The translations under genes were made by a program, and so were the position numbers. 64,000 nt of DNA from contig NC_070575.1 of the NCBI RefSeq assembly GCF_026914185.1, positions 62,001 to 126,000 on the forward strand, given 5' to 3'. Source of the DNA: Puccinia triticina (lineage: Eukaryota > Basidiomycota > Pucciniomycetes > Pucciniales > Pucciniaceae). Position 1 is the stretch's first letter; every line of letters starts with the position of its first letter. Positions 11,230-22,525 of the stretch are shown one piece after another. The notes beneath the pieces were generated by a model, which made no database searches, had not been told where the DNA came from, and worked only from the letters and a program-made list of their open reading frames with translations.

Positions 11230-13179
11230 TTAGCATCTCGTCTTCTAACAAAAGCAACGGCAATATAAAAATACATCTGATTTAATCGAGAGGAATGAAA
11301 ACCAGACATACCTTCGACATCCACAGTTTCGTTGAGCTGGCATCGTTGAAGACCAATTTCCCAACAATGCATCCACCCAAGAAACCAAGGTATTCTGGCT
11401 TCCCTTTGAATTCTGAAAAGTATTCGGGTACCTTTAATGGTTTAAATATACCATCACCTTGAGTACCGGATTGTGGAACTGAATTCAATCCAGAATTTCT
11501 TGACTGCAGCTCGGCGGAAATCGCAATTCCAAGGCCTAAGCGTAGTGATGTTAATTTAAATCTAGTTCATGTTTGTGCCAGAGAAACAAGAAACAGGAAG
11601 AGAGCTTACCTTCGGTGCGACACATTAAGCCACTTCCATCAGTCAAAACAAACTGACCAACTACATCTTTCCGCTGTTCTAAACTTATGAGCTTACTAAT
11701 CCCGCGATGAATTGACTCGACCAATGTATCATCTTCAGATATTAGTTCTTCGGTATACCTGGCTGCGTATCTTTCCAAACCAAACCTTGAAAACACTGGG
11801 CCTATCGATCTCAATAACCCCGGCGCAAAGAGTGGTTCGGCATGTCGGTGCCTGGTCTTAGAAACTCGGATCCCTGCCTGTTCTCGAGGGAGTATGAGAG
11901 ATTCGGTTGACACTGGGATAGCTTGAGACGGTTGACAATCTAGCAAGGGGCTAGGAGGCGCGCTAGGGTTTGCTGGTTGTTGAGCGTTAGATAGACTGGA
12001 GACGATGATGGTATCCGTCTCTTTCTGAATCTCCGCTACGAGTTTGCCCGTTTGTATGGGCCTCCTAGCAGCTTGCGATGAATTGTTTGATGTCTGCCTT
12101 CCGATGATCTTGTCCGCCTTGCCACTAACAATTGCTTGAGCTACATCAGTTATTCCCGTTTCTTCTTCCTCTTGGCTGTGTAGATCCGCGGCGCTGAGTG
12201 CGAGGGTGTTGAGCTGCGGCTCGAAGCGAATATGGCTATCAGCTTTGAGATTCGAAATGAAAGCCAATAAAGCATGGTACAGTGCTTCTACTCGATTAGC
12301 TGGATTCCAGCCAAGTAGAGTGGGCAGTTCCGGATTTTCATTCAGCAGTAGGCTGATGAGATAGTCATCACAATCCTGTTCGCCAATAGGATAGAAGTGG
12401 CAAGATTGATTGAGAACGATTGAATCGCTAACAAAACCGATCAAAGTCGATCGGGCGCCAACATCAATCGTGATCCCGCTGGTGTAGTTGCAGGCAAGGA
12501 GTTGAAGTAAAGGAGATTCGCCTAAAAACAATGCGGGTGCTTGCAAGTTCTCGAAAAATAATTGCGTGAATTTATCTCGGATTGAACTGGGTAAGTTGGG
12601 GGGGATTGAGAGTAGGATATGTTGGGCGACCGGTGGCTTGGAGAGTTTCAGACGATTGAAGAGTAAATAGCGACTAGATCGACAAAGATTCGTATTAATC
12701 GTTTAGGGAGTTAATTGACGATTTGAGGTCCAAAAGACAAACTGAAATCTTTTATTATACGAGCATCCAAATAACGATGAAGAGAAGAAAAAAACTAACA
12801 AAAGCGCGTCGAGTGCCTTCCAATCGGTCACGAGTGGGCTCGATTGCGAGAGTTGAGGACCATGATGAGAAGGGGTTGAGAAGATCTGGATGGGAACCAG
12901 CTCGGATTGCGGTTCGAACGAGTAATCAGTCCACTTTCTAGGTAGGTTTGATTGAGCTAGCTCAGGTTTAAGGTAAGCGATTGTTGGAAGGGTGATCGAA
13001 GGAGTCAAAATGACTTCAGGAGAGACGCCCAGTCCAACTTGAACCGAATGAGCCTGAGTGGAGAGAGAGACGATGAGTAGATTGGCGTCTCTGAATGCGG
13101 CCTAGGAGGTAATTTCGTGCGCATTTAATCAGTAATGAGGCTAAGTGTTTGGACAGACGTGATTGGAGATTCTGACCAT
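11230..13179 (-). CDS. Divergent actin-related protein, Arp10/Arp11-like
   Basis: Exons on the minus strand: 13101-12800, 12673-11610, 11535-11312 and probably 11244-11230. Donors are GTTAGT, GTAAGC and GTATGT, and all phases agree. No in-frame ATG exists in the first long exon. A lone ATG at 13179-13177 with a weak GTCAGA donor would give about 535 residues, so the start is the least certain part. Actin-fold landmarks appear in order: a DALFRYLLFNRL region near residue 100, LFFENLQAPALFL (compare actin FE..nvPA), then GITIDVGARSTLIGFV as the second phosphate loop, a central disordered Ser/Pro/Gln insert, IVLTDGSG-like FVLTDGSGLM, and GFLGGCIVGKL...LWMSK as the C-terminal helix. Arp10/Arp11 is the pointed-end dynactin subunit. 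The short divergent ATP loops and GFLGG tail fit it better than conventional actin, but another nuclear Arp cannot be excluded. Confidence 0.75.
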
Positions 13180-13723
13180 TGGTTATATGAAGAATCGACC
13201 GAGTTTTCTGATGGAAGACTATCTCCACACCGCGTCGCCAAGGTCGAAATGTGCAACACGGGGTTCGCGACGGGGAGTGATCCCCACCCCGATGCCCGTA
13301 TCCGACCTTTATGCGGATACCCACCAAGCTTAGGCTTTGTTTGGAGCCGATATAAATATAGGTGATATAATCATTGGTTAATTCAATGAAAACTACAAAA
13401 TTCAACATAAAGCCTCCAAATATTTTTTCTAGGCAACCTACAATACTGGTCTCTTCAATTATGAAGTCAGATTCAACTGATTCAGCCATATTCAGGCCCC
13501 GTTTGGACGCCCGGTGTGATATGATAAATTGCATAATAAAATACATAACACCCAATGTGAAATCCAACTGTAATAAACCCAATCAAAAAATCATCAGATT
13601 TATAACATGTCTGTTTGGACATCCACTCCAGAATACATAATTTGAGTCCATTTATAACAGGACTGTTTGGCAAACCAAGGCAGGCAGAGCTATATATGCA
13701 TGTAGGCTGGAGGAGTACTTACT

Positions 13724-14500
13724 ACACACCCTCTTGATGACCGGTCAACCGGTCTCAAAGAGGAAGGACACAGCCTCTTGATGACCGGTCAACCAGTCAT
13801 CGAAGAGCACACATCAACAGCTTCTGGATGGCCAGTTTGACAGGCCATCCAGAGGACACCCTCTTGATGACCATTCAACCAGTCATTGAAGAGGACTTCA
13901 CCTCTCAATGACCAGTCAAACGGTCATTGAAGAGCACACCACCACCTCGTGATGAATAGAGAGGGATGAGTCCCTCTCAATGACTGGTTGACGGGTCATC
14001 AAAGAGGACTTCACCTCTTGATGACCCAACCAGTCATTGAGAGGGACACTACACCCTCTTGATGACCGGACCAGTTGTTGGGAGGGACTCTACACCCTCT
14101 CAATGACCCAAACAGTCATTGAGAGGGACTCTACACCCTCTCAATGACCGGTCAACTCGATATCCGGTCAACCATCTTGATTTGACCGGTCATCAAGAGG
14201 GACTCTACACCCTCTCAATATCCGGTCGTTCTTGATGACCAGTCAAGCAGTCATCGAGAGGGATTCTACACCCTCTCAATGACTGGTTGACTGGATATTG
14301 AGAGGGTGTAGAGTCCCTCTCAATGACCGGTCAAGCAGTCATCAAGTGGGATTCTACACCCTCTTGATGAGTGTAGAATCCCTCTTGATAAGACTGGTTG
14401 ACCGGATATCAAGAACTCACCCTCTCGATGACTGGTTGACCGGATATCAAGAGGGTGTAGAGTCCCTCTTGATGACTGGTCAAGCAGTCATTGAGAGGGA
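13724..14500. repeat. Palindromic CTCTTGATGACCGG / CCGGTCATCAAGAGG array, left block
   Basis: Modules of CCTCTYRATGACYGGTYAA and the inverse TTGACCGGTCATYRAGAGG alternate with GACTCTACACCCT linkers. Variants such as GATATCCGGTC and GGATGGCCAGTTTGAC occur. The array is disrupted at 14503 by another element and resumes at 15599. Confidence 0.8.
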
Positions 14501-14502
14501 CT

Positions 14503-15595
14503 CACCAGGGGAGATATGTTCCCACTCCCCAGGGAGTGCCAGAGCTGAATTTTATGTGAGTTTTGGTCGGATGTGAGCCTGATGTGGATTAGTAACTCAT
14601 CCCCAAAATAGTAAATTGGATGGAGAAGTTAGTGAAAAGTCAGTCACAATTGATTTGGAAGTCAACACAATGTTGTGTAGAATTCTTTTGTTTTCTATGT
14701 ACAACTGTGGGAAGAAATATGATGAAATGATATTTCACCAAAGTCCAACTCATCCATTGCTCCTGTTTACTGATTTTTAAGGATAGCAAAGCAAAATTCC
14801 CATTCTCAAAAGTAATTCCTCCAAAAAAATGGGTTTCTTGTAATTCACATTATATGCCCTGATGTACAAAATTAAACTAAAAGTTGACTTGGTATTATTG
14901 GGTTTAGATTTTTGGAATGTGGTAATGTTGCAGTCATTGAAATTGAAACCCATTTTCTTGGAAATGCGGGAATTAATTTGAATTTGGCTGATAAAAATGA
15001 CAAAAAACTGTTTTAATAGGGTGAAAGTCTGAGTTAAGTCAAGGTTGGATTGCAGTACCAATTCACTTTGGCCATATATCCTGTCCTCCTCACGAAAATG
15101 ATCTAGTGAATTTTGTATTTTTTTGCTTTTCAAAATTCACGTGTGCACATGCAAGTTAACCTTTTTGCACTTTGCTAATAGTCACCCTGATGTACGTGCG
15201 TACATTGAGGTGGAAATATCACAGGATGGGCCTTTCACAGCCACATGAAAAGTAAAAAATTTGTTTTGAGACACCAATTGTCCCCCTGATGTACGCGAGT
15301 ACATGAGGGGGAAAAAATCACAGGCTGGGCCTTTCACATCTCCATGGAAAGGACACACTGGTCATGGAGCCAAGAAAGTACTATATTCTGGATGAGTTCT
15401 GGATGAATTATAGATGAGTTCTGGATGATTTTTTGGCAAGTTATGGTTTATTTCAGGATGATTTCCAACTGATTTCCACGCTGACTTGCAGTCTTGTTCA
15501 TACCTATTCAATATTGCTTTACCAAAGGCCTCCAGCACAGTTATGGAAAAAAGTTACGGTAAGGACTGGGGAGTGGGAACATATCTCCCCTGGTG
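14503..15595. mobile_element. Innermost element with CACCAGGGGAGATATG ends, level 3 of the nest
   Basis: Long inverted ends, CACCAGGGGAGATATGTTCC at 14503 and the inverse finishing at 15595, are flanked by ACT at 14500-14502 and 15596-15598. The 3-bp duplication and CAC start recall CACTA-type elements. The interior is AT-rich and non-coding, with two diverged direct copies of GATGTACG.G.GTACAT...GG..GGGCCTTTCACA at about 15190-15235 and 15290-15340. Confidence 0.75.
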
Positions 15596-15598
15596 ACT

Positions 15599-16012
15599 CT
15601 ACACCCTCTCAATGACTGGTCGGGTCATTGAGAGGTGAAGTCCTCTTCGATGACCCGTCAACCGGTCATTATCGAGAGGGTGGAGAGTCCCTCTCGATGA
15701 CTGGTCAGGTCATCAAGAGGGTGGAGAGTCCCTCTCGATGACTGGTCAGGTCATTGAGAGGGTGTAGAGTCCCTCCCAATGACTGGTCCGGTAATTGAGA
15801 GGGTGTAGAATCCCTCTCAATGACTGGTCAAGAAGTCATTGAGAGGGTGAGTCCCTCTTGATGACCGGTCAAGCAGTCATCAAGAGGAACGTTGTGTCCT
15901 CTGGATGGCCTCTCCAATTGGCCATCCAGAGGTTGTTGTGCCCTCTTCAATGACCGTTTGACCGGTCATCAAGAGGTTGTGTAGTACTCCTCTAGATGAC
16001 AGTACATATAGC
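15599..16012. repeat. Palindromic GACCGGTCAT array, right block
   Basis: This continues the satellite of 13724-14500 in tandem GGTGTAGAGTCCCTCTCRATGACTGGTC modules. It ends in GGATGGCCTCTCCAATTGGCCATCCAGAGG and GACCGTTTGACCGGTCATCAAGAGG. Confidence 0.75.
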
Positions 16013-16579
16013 CATTTATCACCCGGAAATAGAGGTCAGGACCTCTATTTCCGAAATGGCTGGGGGAATAAATTTCCCGTCATACCAAGTAATGAATTTT
16101 ATGATATGACTGGCCAGCCCAAACACATATAAATGAGGTGTTATACCCCAAGCCCCCCCGGTTATAAGTTGCGCAATTTATAACCAAAATTGGGGCATCC
16201 AAATGGGGCCTCAGTACTGTAGTACCATTATATTGCTTTCGACCAAAACAAAGCAATATAATGGTATTATGGTGCTGAAGATGGCTGAATCAGTTAAATC
16301 TGACTTCATAGTTGATGAGACCAGTACTGTAGGTTTCCCACAAAAAGAAATTGGATTCCTTATGTTGAGTTTTGTATTTTTTATTGAATTTACAAATGAT
16401 TATGTCACCTATATTTATATTGGCTCCAAACGGGGCCTTAACTCTCAGAATAGGAGGGACTTGTGTTAAGTTTGATTGCCCACTTGAATGAAGTATGTAC
16501 ATATGTACAGAATAAAAAAAAGGGGCAGGCTTTAGGCACGCCAAAAAATTCCCAGATGCACGCCAAAAAAGGCGTGCAC

Positions 16580-16726
16580 TGGAGGACTTCCCGCCGATCT
16601 GGAAACCCAGATTTTCCCAGATTTCGCAGGGAAAACTAGGCAGATCTAGGATTTGGGAAGATCAAGCCCAGATTTCCCCGCAAAATCTGGAAAAATCTGG
16701 GTTCCCAGATTGACGGGAAGTCCTCC
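16580..16726. repeat. MITE, GGAGGACTTCC family, copy 2
   Basis: TGGAGGACTTCCCG and CGGGAAGTCCTCCA bound 147 bp containing AGATTTTCCCAGATTTCGCAGG and its near-inverse. It is related to 10647-10816 by both termini and internal words. Confidence 0.65.
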
Positions 16727-16922
16727 ACTCCTGACCACTCCAAGATTTTTGGAGTGCAGGATGGTTTACTCCAAAACCAGCCCCCATTTGGAGTGCACAA
16801 CCCTGTACTCCAGGTGGTATGGAGTGAACACCCCGCCACGCCAAAACCAGCCCTCAGCTCCCCTTGACCGCCGGTCTGCGGCGGCTACACATGTCCCTCT
16901 CAATGACCGGGACCAACCGGTC

Positions 16923-18404
16923 TAGAGATCGCCAAGTGGACCCGCGCGCGGGTACCCGGCACCCGTGGGCGGGTACCCGGCACCCGTGGGCGGGTACCCG
17001 CCACATGGCGTCGGGTACCCGCGCACGGGTGCCGTGTACGGGTCCGGGTGCGGGATTTTGGGCAAAAAAGCACCAGGTACCCGGATACCTGCCAAAAATA
17101 CCCGCGGCAGGCGGGTATTTCAGGTACCCGGGTACCCGCTGTTACGGTCACCGAGGGGGTTGATTCCTCGAGATGACCGGGACAGATCCTGGTCATCAAG
17201 GGGAATCAGCCCTCTCGATGACCGGGACAGACCCCGGTCATCGAGAGGAATAGTACAGCCCTCTCAATGACCGCCTCAAGAAGAATCAGCCCTCCCAATG
17301 ACCGGGATCTGTGGCCTGGTCATCGGGAGGGTTGTTTTCTCTCGATGACCGGGACAGATCCTGGTCATCGGGAGGGTTGTTTTCTCTCGATGACCGGGAC
17401 AGATCCTGGTCATCGGGAGTGATGGTTCCTCTCGATGACCGGGACAGACCCCGGTCATTGAGAGGAATTGAACCCTCGAGGTGACCCGAACTGTTAGAGT
17501 AGTCATGCACTTATGCACGAACTACAGCTTAGAGACTATGTACTTACTTAACATGTACATAGTTTCTAACCTTGTCGGTGACAGGCACCGAACCTAACCT
17601 GTCACTGACACGCGCCTACAGTCCTGGCTCTCACCTGCCCGGGCTCTCCTCTCTTTCCTCACCGAGATTGGAGACCCGGGTACCAACACGTGAGAGCTGA
17701 CACCACCGCCGGACTGTATTGCACAGGTTAGTCAGTATGATAGCAATGTACCGAGATTGGAGACCCGGGTACCGACACGTGAGAGCTGACACCACCGCCG
17801 GACTGTATTGCGCAGTTTCCGAGCCTTTATACGAACAGATCTCGGTCATCAAGGGGAATCAGCCCTCTCGATGGCCGGGACAGATCCCGGTCATCAAGAG
17901 GAAACAACCCTCTCGATGACCGGGACAGAACCCGGTCATCGTGAGGAAACAACCCTCTCGATGACCGGGATAGAACCCGCTCATCGAGAGGGTTGTTTCC
18001 TCTTGATGACTGGGACAGACCCCAGTCATCAAGAGGAAACAAGCCTCTCGATGAGCGGGGTCTATCCCAGTCATTGAGAGGAAACAAGCCTCTCGATGAG
18101 CGGGGTCTATCCCGGTCATCAAGAGGAACCATCACTCCCGATGACCAGGACCTGTCCCGGTCATCAAGAGGAAACAACCCTCCCGATGACTGGGACAGAG
18201 CCCGGTCATCGGGAGGAACCATCACTCCCGATGAACAGTCTGTAGCTGTCATGGAGTGAGGGTGTTGGATAAAAAAAAGCACAAGTACCCGCGGTACCCG
18301 CAAAAAGTACCGCCGGTACCCGCCCGCGGGTGCCGTGTACGGGTACGGGTGTCTGAATATCACAAAAAACACCGCGGGTAACCGGGTCCACTTGGCGATC
18401 TCTA
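16923..18404. mobile_element. hAT-type non-autonomous element (1482 bp) with exact 8-bp TSD
   Basis: Ends TAGAGATCGCCAAGTGGACC (16923) and the inverse (to 18404) are flanked by AACCGGTC at 16915-16922 and 18405-18412. Removing the element restores a GACCGGGACCAACCGGTC|ATCAAGAGG palindromic satellite unit exactly. The interior has GGGTACCCG-rich subterminal DNA (16940-17140 and 18270-18350), two palindromic GACCGG arrays (17150-17490 and 17840-18240), and a tandem pair of a CCGGGTACC.ACACGTGAGAGC segment (about 17670-17820). It encodes no transposase. Confidence 0.9.
17150..18240. repeat. Palindromic GATGACCGGGAC...CCCGGTCATC arrays inside the hAT-type element
   Basis: Two blocks (17150-17490 and 17840-18240) are made of CCTCTCGATGACCGGGACAG followed by CCCGGTCATCGAGAGG, alternating without gaps. 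They are separated by about 350 bp. Reading frames across them on both strands are repetitive and not evidence of genes. Confidence 0.75.
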
Positions 18405-18466
18405 AACCGGTCATCAAGAGGACAAACACAGCACTCTTGATGACCGGGAACGACCGGTCATCAAGA

Positions 18467-19150
18467 CACTACCAAGATGGATGAATTTGCGATGTTGTAT
18501 ATTGATCAATTTATATTGATCAATATAGCGTATATTGATCAATTTATATTGATCATTTTTTTTTTTTTATTCTTCTTGATACCTTTGTCTGTTTTCCATG
18601 TCTCCTTAATACTATTCTATAATCTCTCTCCTTCCCCTTGTGTTAGCTTCAAGCCACAGGAATCTTTTTTTTTTTGCCTGAGAAAATTCATAAATTTCTA
18701 CAAACACCATTCAATTCTTCCTGAAAAAAAGACATTGCAAGTTTTAGGATTCATAATCCAGGGTGGCTGAGGGGTCTCATTTTTTTTTCCTTTTCTTTTT
18801 ACTTCAACAATTGATGTTATCAGAAGTCTGCAAATCGACTTTTTTTTCAAAAAAGGAAAAACAGTGACCCCTGACCTCTCTCATGATACCATCCTGCACA
18901 CATTTTTAATTTGGTTGGTTGAACTTGCTCAAGATATTGCATATCATATTTGAATTGCTACATGCATGGGAGGCCTTTTTGAAATTAGTTTACCATGGTT
19001 TAGCATATTTTTGTCAGGTTCTTTCTTTCATATACTTTTGTTATCAACCACAGATTAATGAGGAATATTTCCACATAAAACTTCATTGGACAATTTTTCT
19101 GCATATAAAACCCAGAAATAATGTATTTGGGGTCACATCCATTATGCAGC
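18467..19150 (+). repeat. Left long terminal inverted repeat of the CACTA-like element
   Basis: It matches 34085-34775 in inverse orientation with small indels, including TATATTGATC runs, TAGCTTCAAGCCACAGG / CTTGAAGCTAACACAGG, homopolymer T tracts, and TTGGTTGGTTGAACTTGC near the inner side. It is non-coding on inspection. Confidence 0.85.
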
Positions 19151-22100
19151 AGCTACAATCTGATCAGTTGCCAAATCTCACTACTTTGTTAGTTTCTTGG
19201 TATTTCTGCAACTATATCTCAACACAGCCTGGGAATTTTTCCATAAAATTGGTACCAAAATGTTTAAAAGCCCCCATAGATTCATTGTGTACCTTGAATG
19301 ACCACAAAATCCCCAAATGTTGCTGCTACAATCTGATCAGTGGCCAAATATCACTAATTTGGTAGTTTCTTGGTGTTTGTGCCACTATATCTCAACACAG
19401 CCAGGGAGTTCTTCCATGATATTGGTGTAAAAATGAGCAATAGCCCCCAAGGATGAATTGCGTACCTTAAATGACCACAAAACCCCAAAATGTAGCAGCT
19501 GCAATCTGATCAGTTGCCAAATCTCACTAATTTGGTAGTTTCTTGGTGTTTCTGCCACTATATCTCAAAGCAGCCTGGGAGATCTTCCATGATATTGGTC
19601 TCAAGATGATCAATAGTCCCCAAGTATTCATTGTGTACCTTAAATGACCACAAAACCCCCAAATGTAGCAGCTACAATCTGATCAGTTGCCAAATCTCAC
19701 TAATTTGGTAGTTTCTTGGTGTTTCTGCCACTATATCTTTAAAGCAGCCTGGGAGTTCTTCCATGATATTTTTTTTCAAAATGATCAATAGTCCCCAAGG
19801 ATTCATTGTGTACCTTAAAAGACCACAAAACCCCCAAATGTAGCAGCTACAATCTGATCAGTAACCAAATTCCACTAAACTGGAGTTTCTTGGTGCTTCT
19901 GCCACTATATCTCAAAGCAGCCTGGGAGTTCTTCCATGATATTGGTTTCAAAATGATCAATAGTCCCCAAGGATTCATTGTGGACCTTGAATGACCACAA
20001 TACCCCCAAATGTACAGCCGCACTGTGATCAGTTGCAAAATATCACTAATTTGGTAGTTTCTTGGTGTTTCTGCCACTATACCTCAGCGCAGCATGGGAG
20101 TTCTTCCATGATATCAGTACCAAGATAATTGAATGCCCTCAAAGATTGATTGAGTAACTTTAATGACCACAAAACCCCCAAGTGTAGCAGCCACAATGTG
20201 CTCATTTGCCAAATATCAATAATTTGGTAGTTTCTTGGTGTTTCTGCCACTATATCTCAGCGCAGCGTGGGAGTTCTTCGATGATACTGGAACCAGAATG
20301 ATTGAATGCCCTCAAGGATGAATTGTGTACCTTGAATTACCACAAAACCCCCAAATGTAGCAGCCACAATGTGATCAGTTGCCAAATATAACTAATTTGG
20401 TAGTTTCTTGGTGTTTCTGCCACTATATCTCAGCGCAGCCTGGGAGTTCTTCCATGATATTGGTACCAAAGTGATTCAACGCCTCTGAAGATTAATTGTG
20501 TACCTTGAATGACCACAATACCCCCAAATGTAGCAGCCAGACTGTGATGAGTTGCAAAATATCACTAATTTGGTAGTTTCTTGGTGTTTCTGCCACTATA
20601 TCTCAGCCCAGCATGGGAGTTCTTCCATGATATTGGAACCAAGGTAATTGAATACCCTCAAAGATTGATTGAGTAACTCGAATGACCACAAAACCCCCAA
20701 GTGTAGCAGCCCCAATCTGACCAGTTGCCAAATATCACTAATTTAGTAGTTTCTTGGTGTTTCTGCCACTATATCTCAGCGCAGCATGGGAGTTCTTCCA
20801 TGATATTGGTACCAAAAAAATCAAATGCCCTCAAAGATTGATTGAGTACCTTGAATGACCATAAAACCCCCGAATGTAGCAGCCATAATGTGATCAGTTG
20901 CCAAATATCACTAATTGTGTAGTTTCTTGGTGTTCCTGCCAACATATCTCAGCGCAGCGTGGGAGTTCTTCCATGATATTAGTACCACAATGATCAAATG
21001 CCCCTGAAGATTCATTGTGTACCTTGAATGACCAAAATACCCCCAAATGTAGCAGCCACACTTTGATCAGTTGCAAAATATCACTAATTTGGCAGTTTCT
21101 TGGTGTTTCTGCCACTATATTCATTGCGTACCTTAAATGACCACAAAACTCCCTAATGTAGCCCCTATGACCTGATCAGTCGCCAAATATCACTAATTTG
21201 GTAGTTTCTTTGTGATTCCGCCACTATATCTCAGCACAGCGTGGGAGTTCTTCCATGATATTGGTACCAAAATGATCGAATGCCCTCAACGATTCATCAT
21301 GTACCTTGAATGACCACAAATCCCCCAAATGTAGCAGCCACAATGTGATCAGTTGCCAAATATCACTAATTTGGTAGTTTCTTGGTGTTTCTGCCACTAT
21401 ATCTCAGCCCAGCGTTGGATTCCTTCCATGATACTGGTACCAAAATCATCAAATGCCCCTGAAGATTCTTTGTGTACCTTGAATGACCACAAAACCCCCA
21501 AATGTAGCAGCCACACTGTGATCAGTGGCGAAATATCACTAATTTGGTAGTTTGTTCGTGTTTCTGCCACTATATACCAGCCCAGCATGGTAGTTCTTCC
21601 ATGATATTGGGATCAAAATGATCAAATGCCCCTGAAGATTCATTTTGTCCCTTGAATGACCAAAATACCCCCAAATGTAGCAGCGACAATGTGACCAGTT
21701 GCCAAATATTACTAATTTGGGAGTTCCTTGGTGTTTCTGCCACAATATCTCAGCGCAGCTTGGGAGTTCTTCCATGATATTGGTACCAAAATGATCAACT
21801 GCCCTCAAAGACTGATTGAGTACCTTGAATGATCACAAAACCCCCAAGTGTAGCAGCCACAATGTGATCAGTTGCCAAATATCACTAATTTGGTAGTTTC
21901 TTGGTGTTTCTGCCACTATATCTCAGCCCAGCGTGGGATTTCTTCCATGATATTGGTACCAAAAGCATCATATGCCCCTGAAGATTCTTTGTGTACCTTG
22001 AATGACCACAAAACCCCCAAATGTAGCTTGGTGTTTCTGCCACTATATCTCAGCCCAGCATGGGATTTCTTCCATGATATTGGTACCAAAATCATCAAAT

Positions 22101-22525
22101 GCCCTCAAAGATTCATTGTGTACCTTGAATGACCACAAAACCCCCAAATGTAGCAGCACAATGTGATCAGTTGCCAAATATCACCAATTTGGTAGTTTCT
22201 TGGTGGTTCTGCCACTATATCTCAGTGCAGCGGGGGGGTTCTTCCATGATATTGGTACCAAAATCATCAAATGCCCCTGAAGATTCATTGTGTATCTTGA
22301 ATGACCACAAAACCCCCAAATGTAGCAGCCACAATGTGATCAGTTGCAAAATATCACTGATTTGGTAGTTTCTTGGTGTTTCTGCCACTATATCTCAGCG
22401 CAGCTTGGGAGTTCTTCCATGATATTGGTACCAAAATGATCAAACCCCCTCAAATATTGATTGAGTACCTCAAATGACCACAAAACCCCCATGTGTAGCA
22501 GCCACAATGTGATCAGTTGCCAAAT
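19150..22525 (+). repeat. 173-bp satellite, forward block (about 19 units)
   Basis: The unit reads CAGTTGCCAAATATCACTAA, TTTGGTAGTTTCTTGGTGTT, CTGCCACTATATCTCAGCGC, then TTCCATGATATTGGTACCAA and GAATGACCACAAAACCCCCA, TGTAGCAGCCACAATGTGAT. CTATATCT recurs at 19558 and 19731, a spacing of 173. A few units are truncated, for example near 21120 and 22025. Polarity flips at about 22525. Confidence 0.9.

Larger units (their letters stand above)
13495..16210. mobile_element. Inner TIR element of the same terminal type, level 2 of the nest
   Basis: The ends are GGCCCCGTTTGGACGCC (13495) and GGCATCCAAATGGGGCC (to 16210), with the 3-bp duplication TCA at 13492-13494 and 16211-16213. It is inserted into the left arm of the element at 13333-16437. 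The interior holds two palindromic satellite arrays (13724-14500 and 15599-16012) separated by a third element (14503-15595). No transposase frame was found. Confidence 0.85.
13333..16437. mobile_element. Outer 3-bp-TSD TIR element (PIF/Harbinger-like MITE), level 1 of a nest
   Basis: The ends are GGCTTTGTTTGGAGCC (13333) and GGCTCCAAACGGGGCC (to 16437), flanked by TTA at 13330-13332 and 16438-16440. Both arms carry long inverted homology (ATATAAATATAGGTGA.ATAATCATT, and GAAGTCAGATT.AACTGATTCAGCCAT). Without its insertion this is a MITE of about 390 bp. The TTA duplication and GGCC..GTTTGG end suggest PIF/Harbinger-type mobilisation; that assignment is inference. Confidence 0.85.

Noticed and set aside
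13724..16012. Regularly spaced short palindromes that could suggest a CRISPR array
   Set aside because: No unique spacers of constant length, no cas genes, eukaryotic context; the units are contiguous palindromic satellite modules.
17276..18429. Open frames of 60-200 residues rich in Asp/Arg/Ser repeats
   Set aside because: Translation of the GATGACCGG palindromic satellite in several frames; no start context, domain or splice structure.
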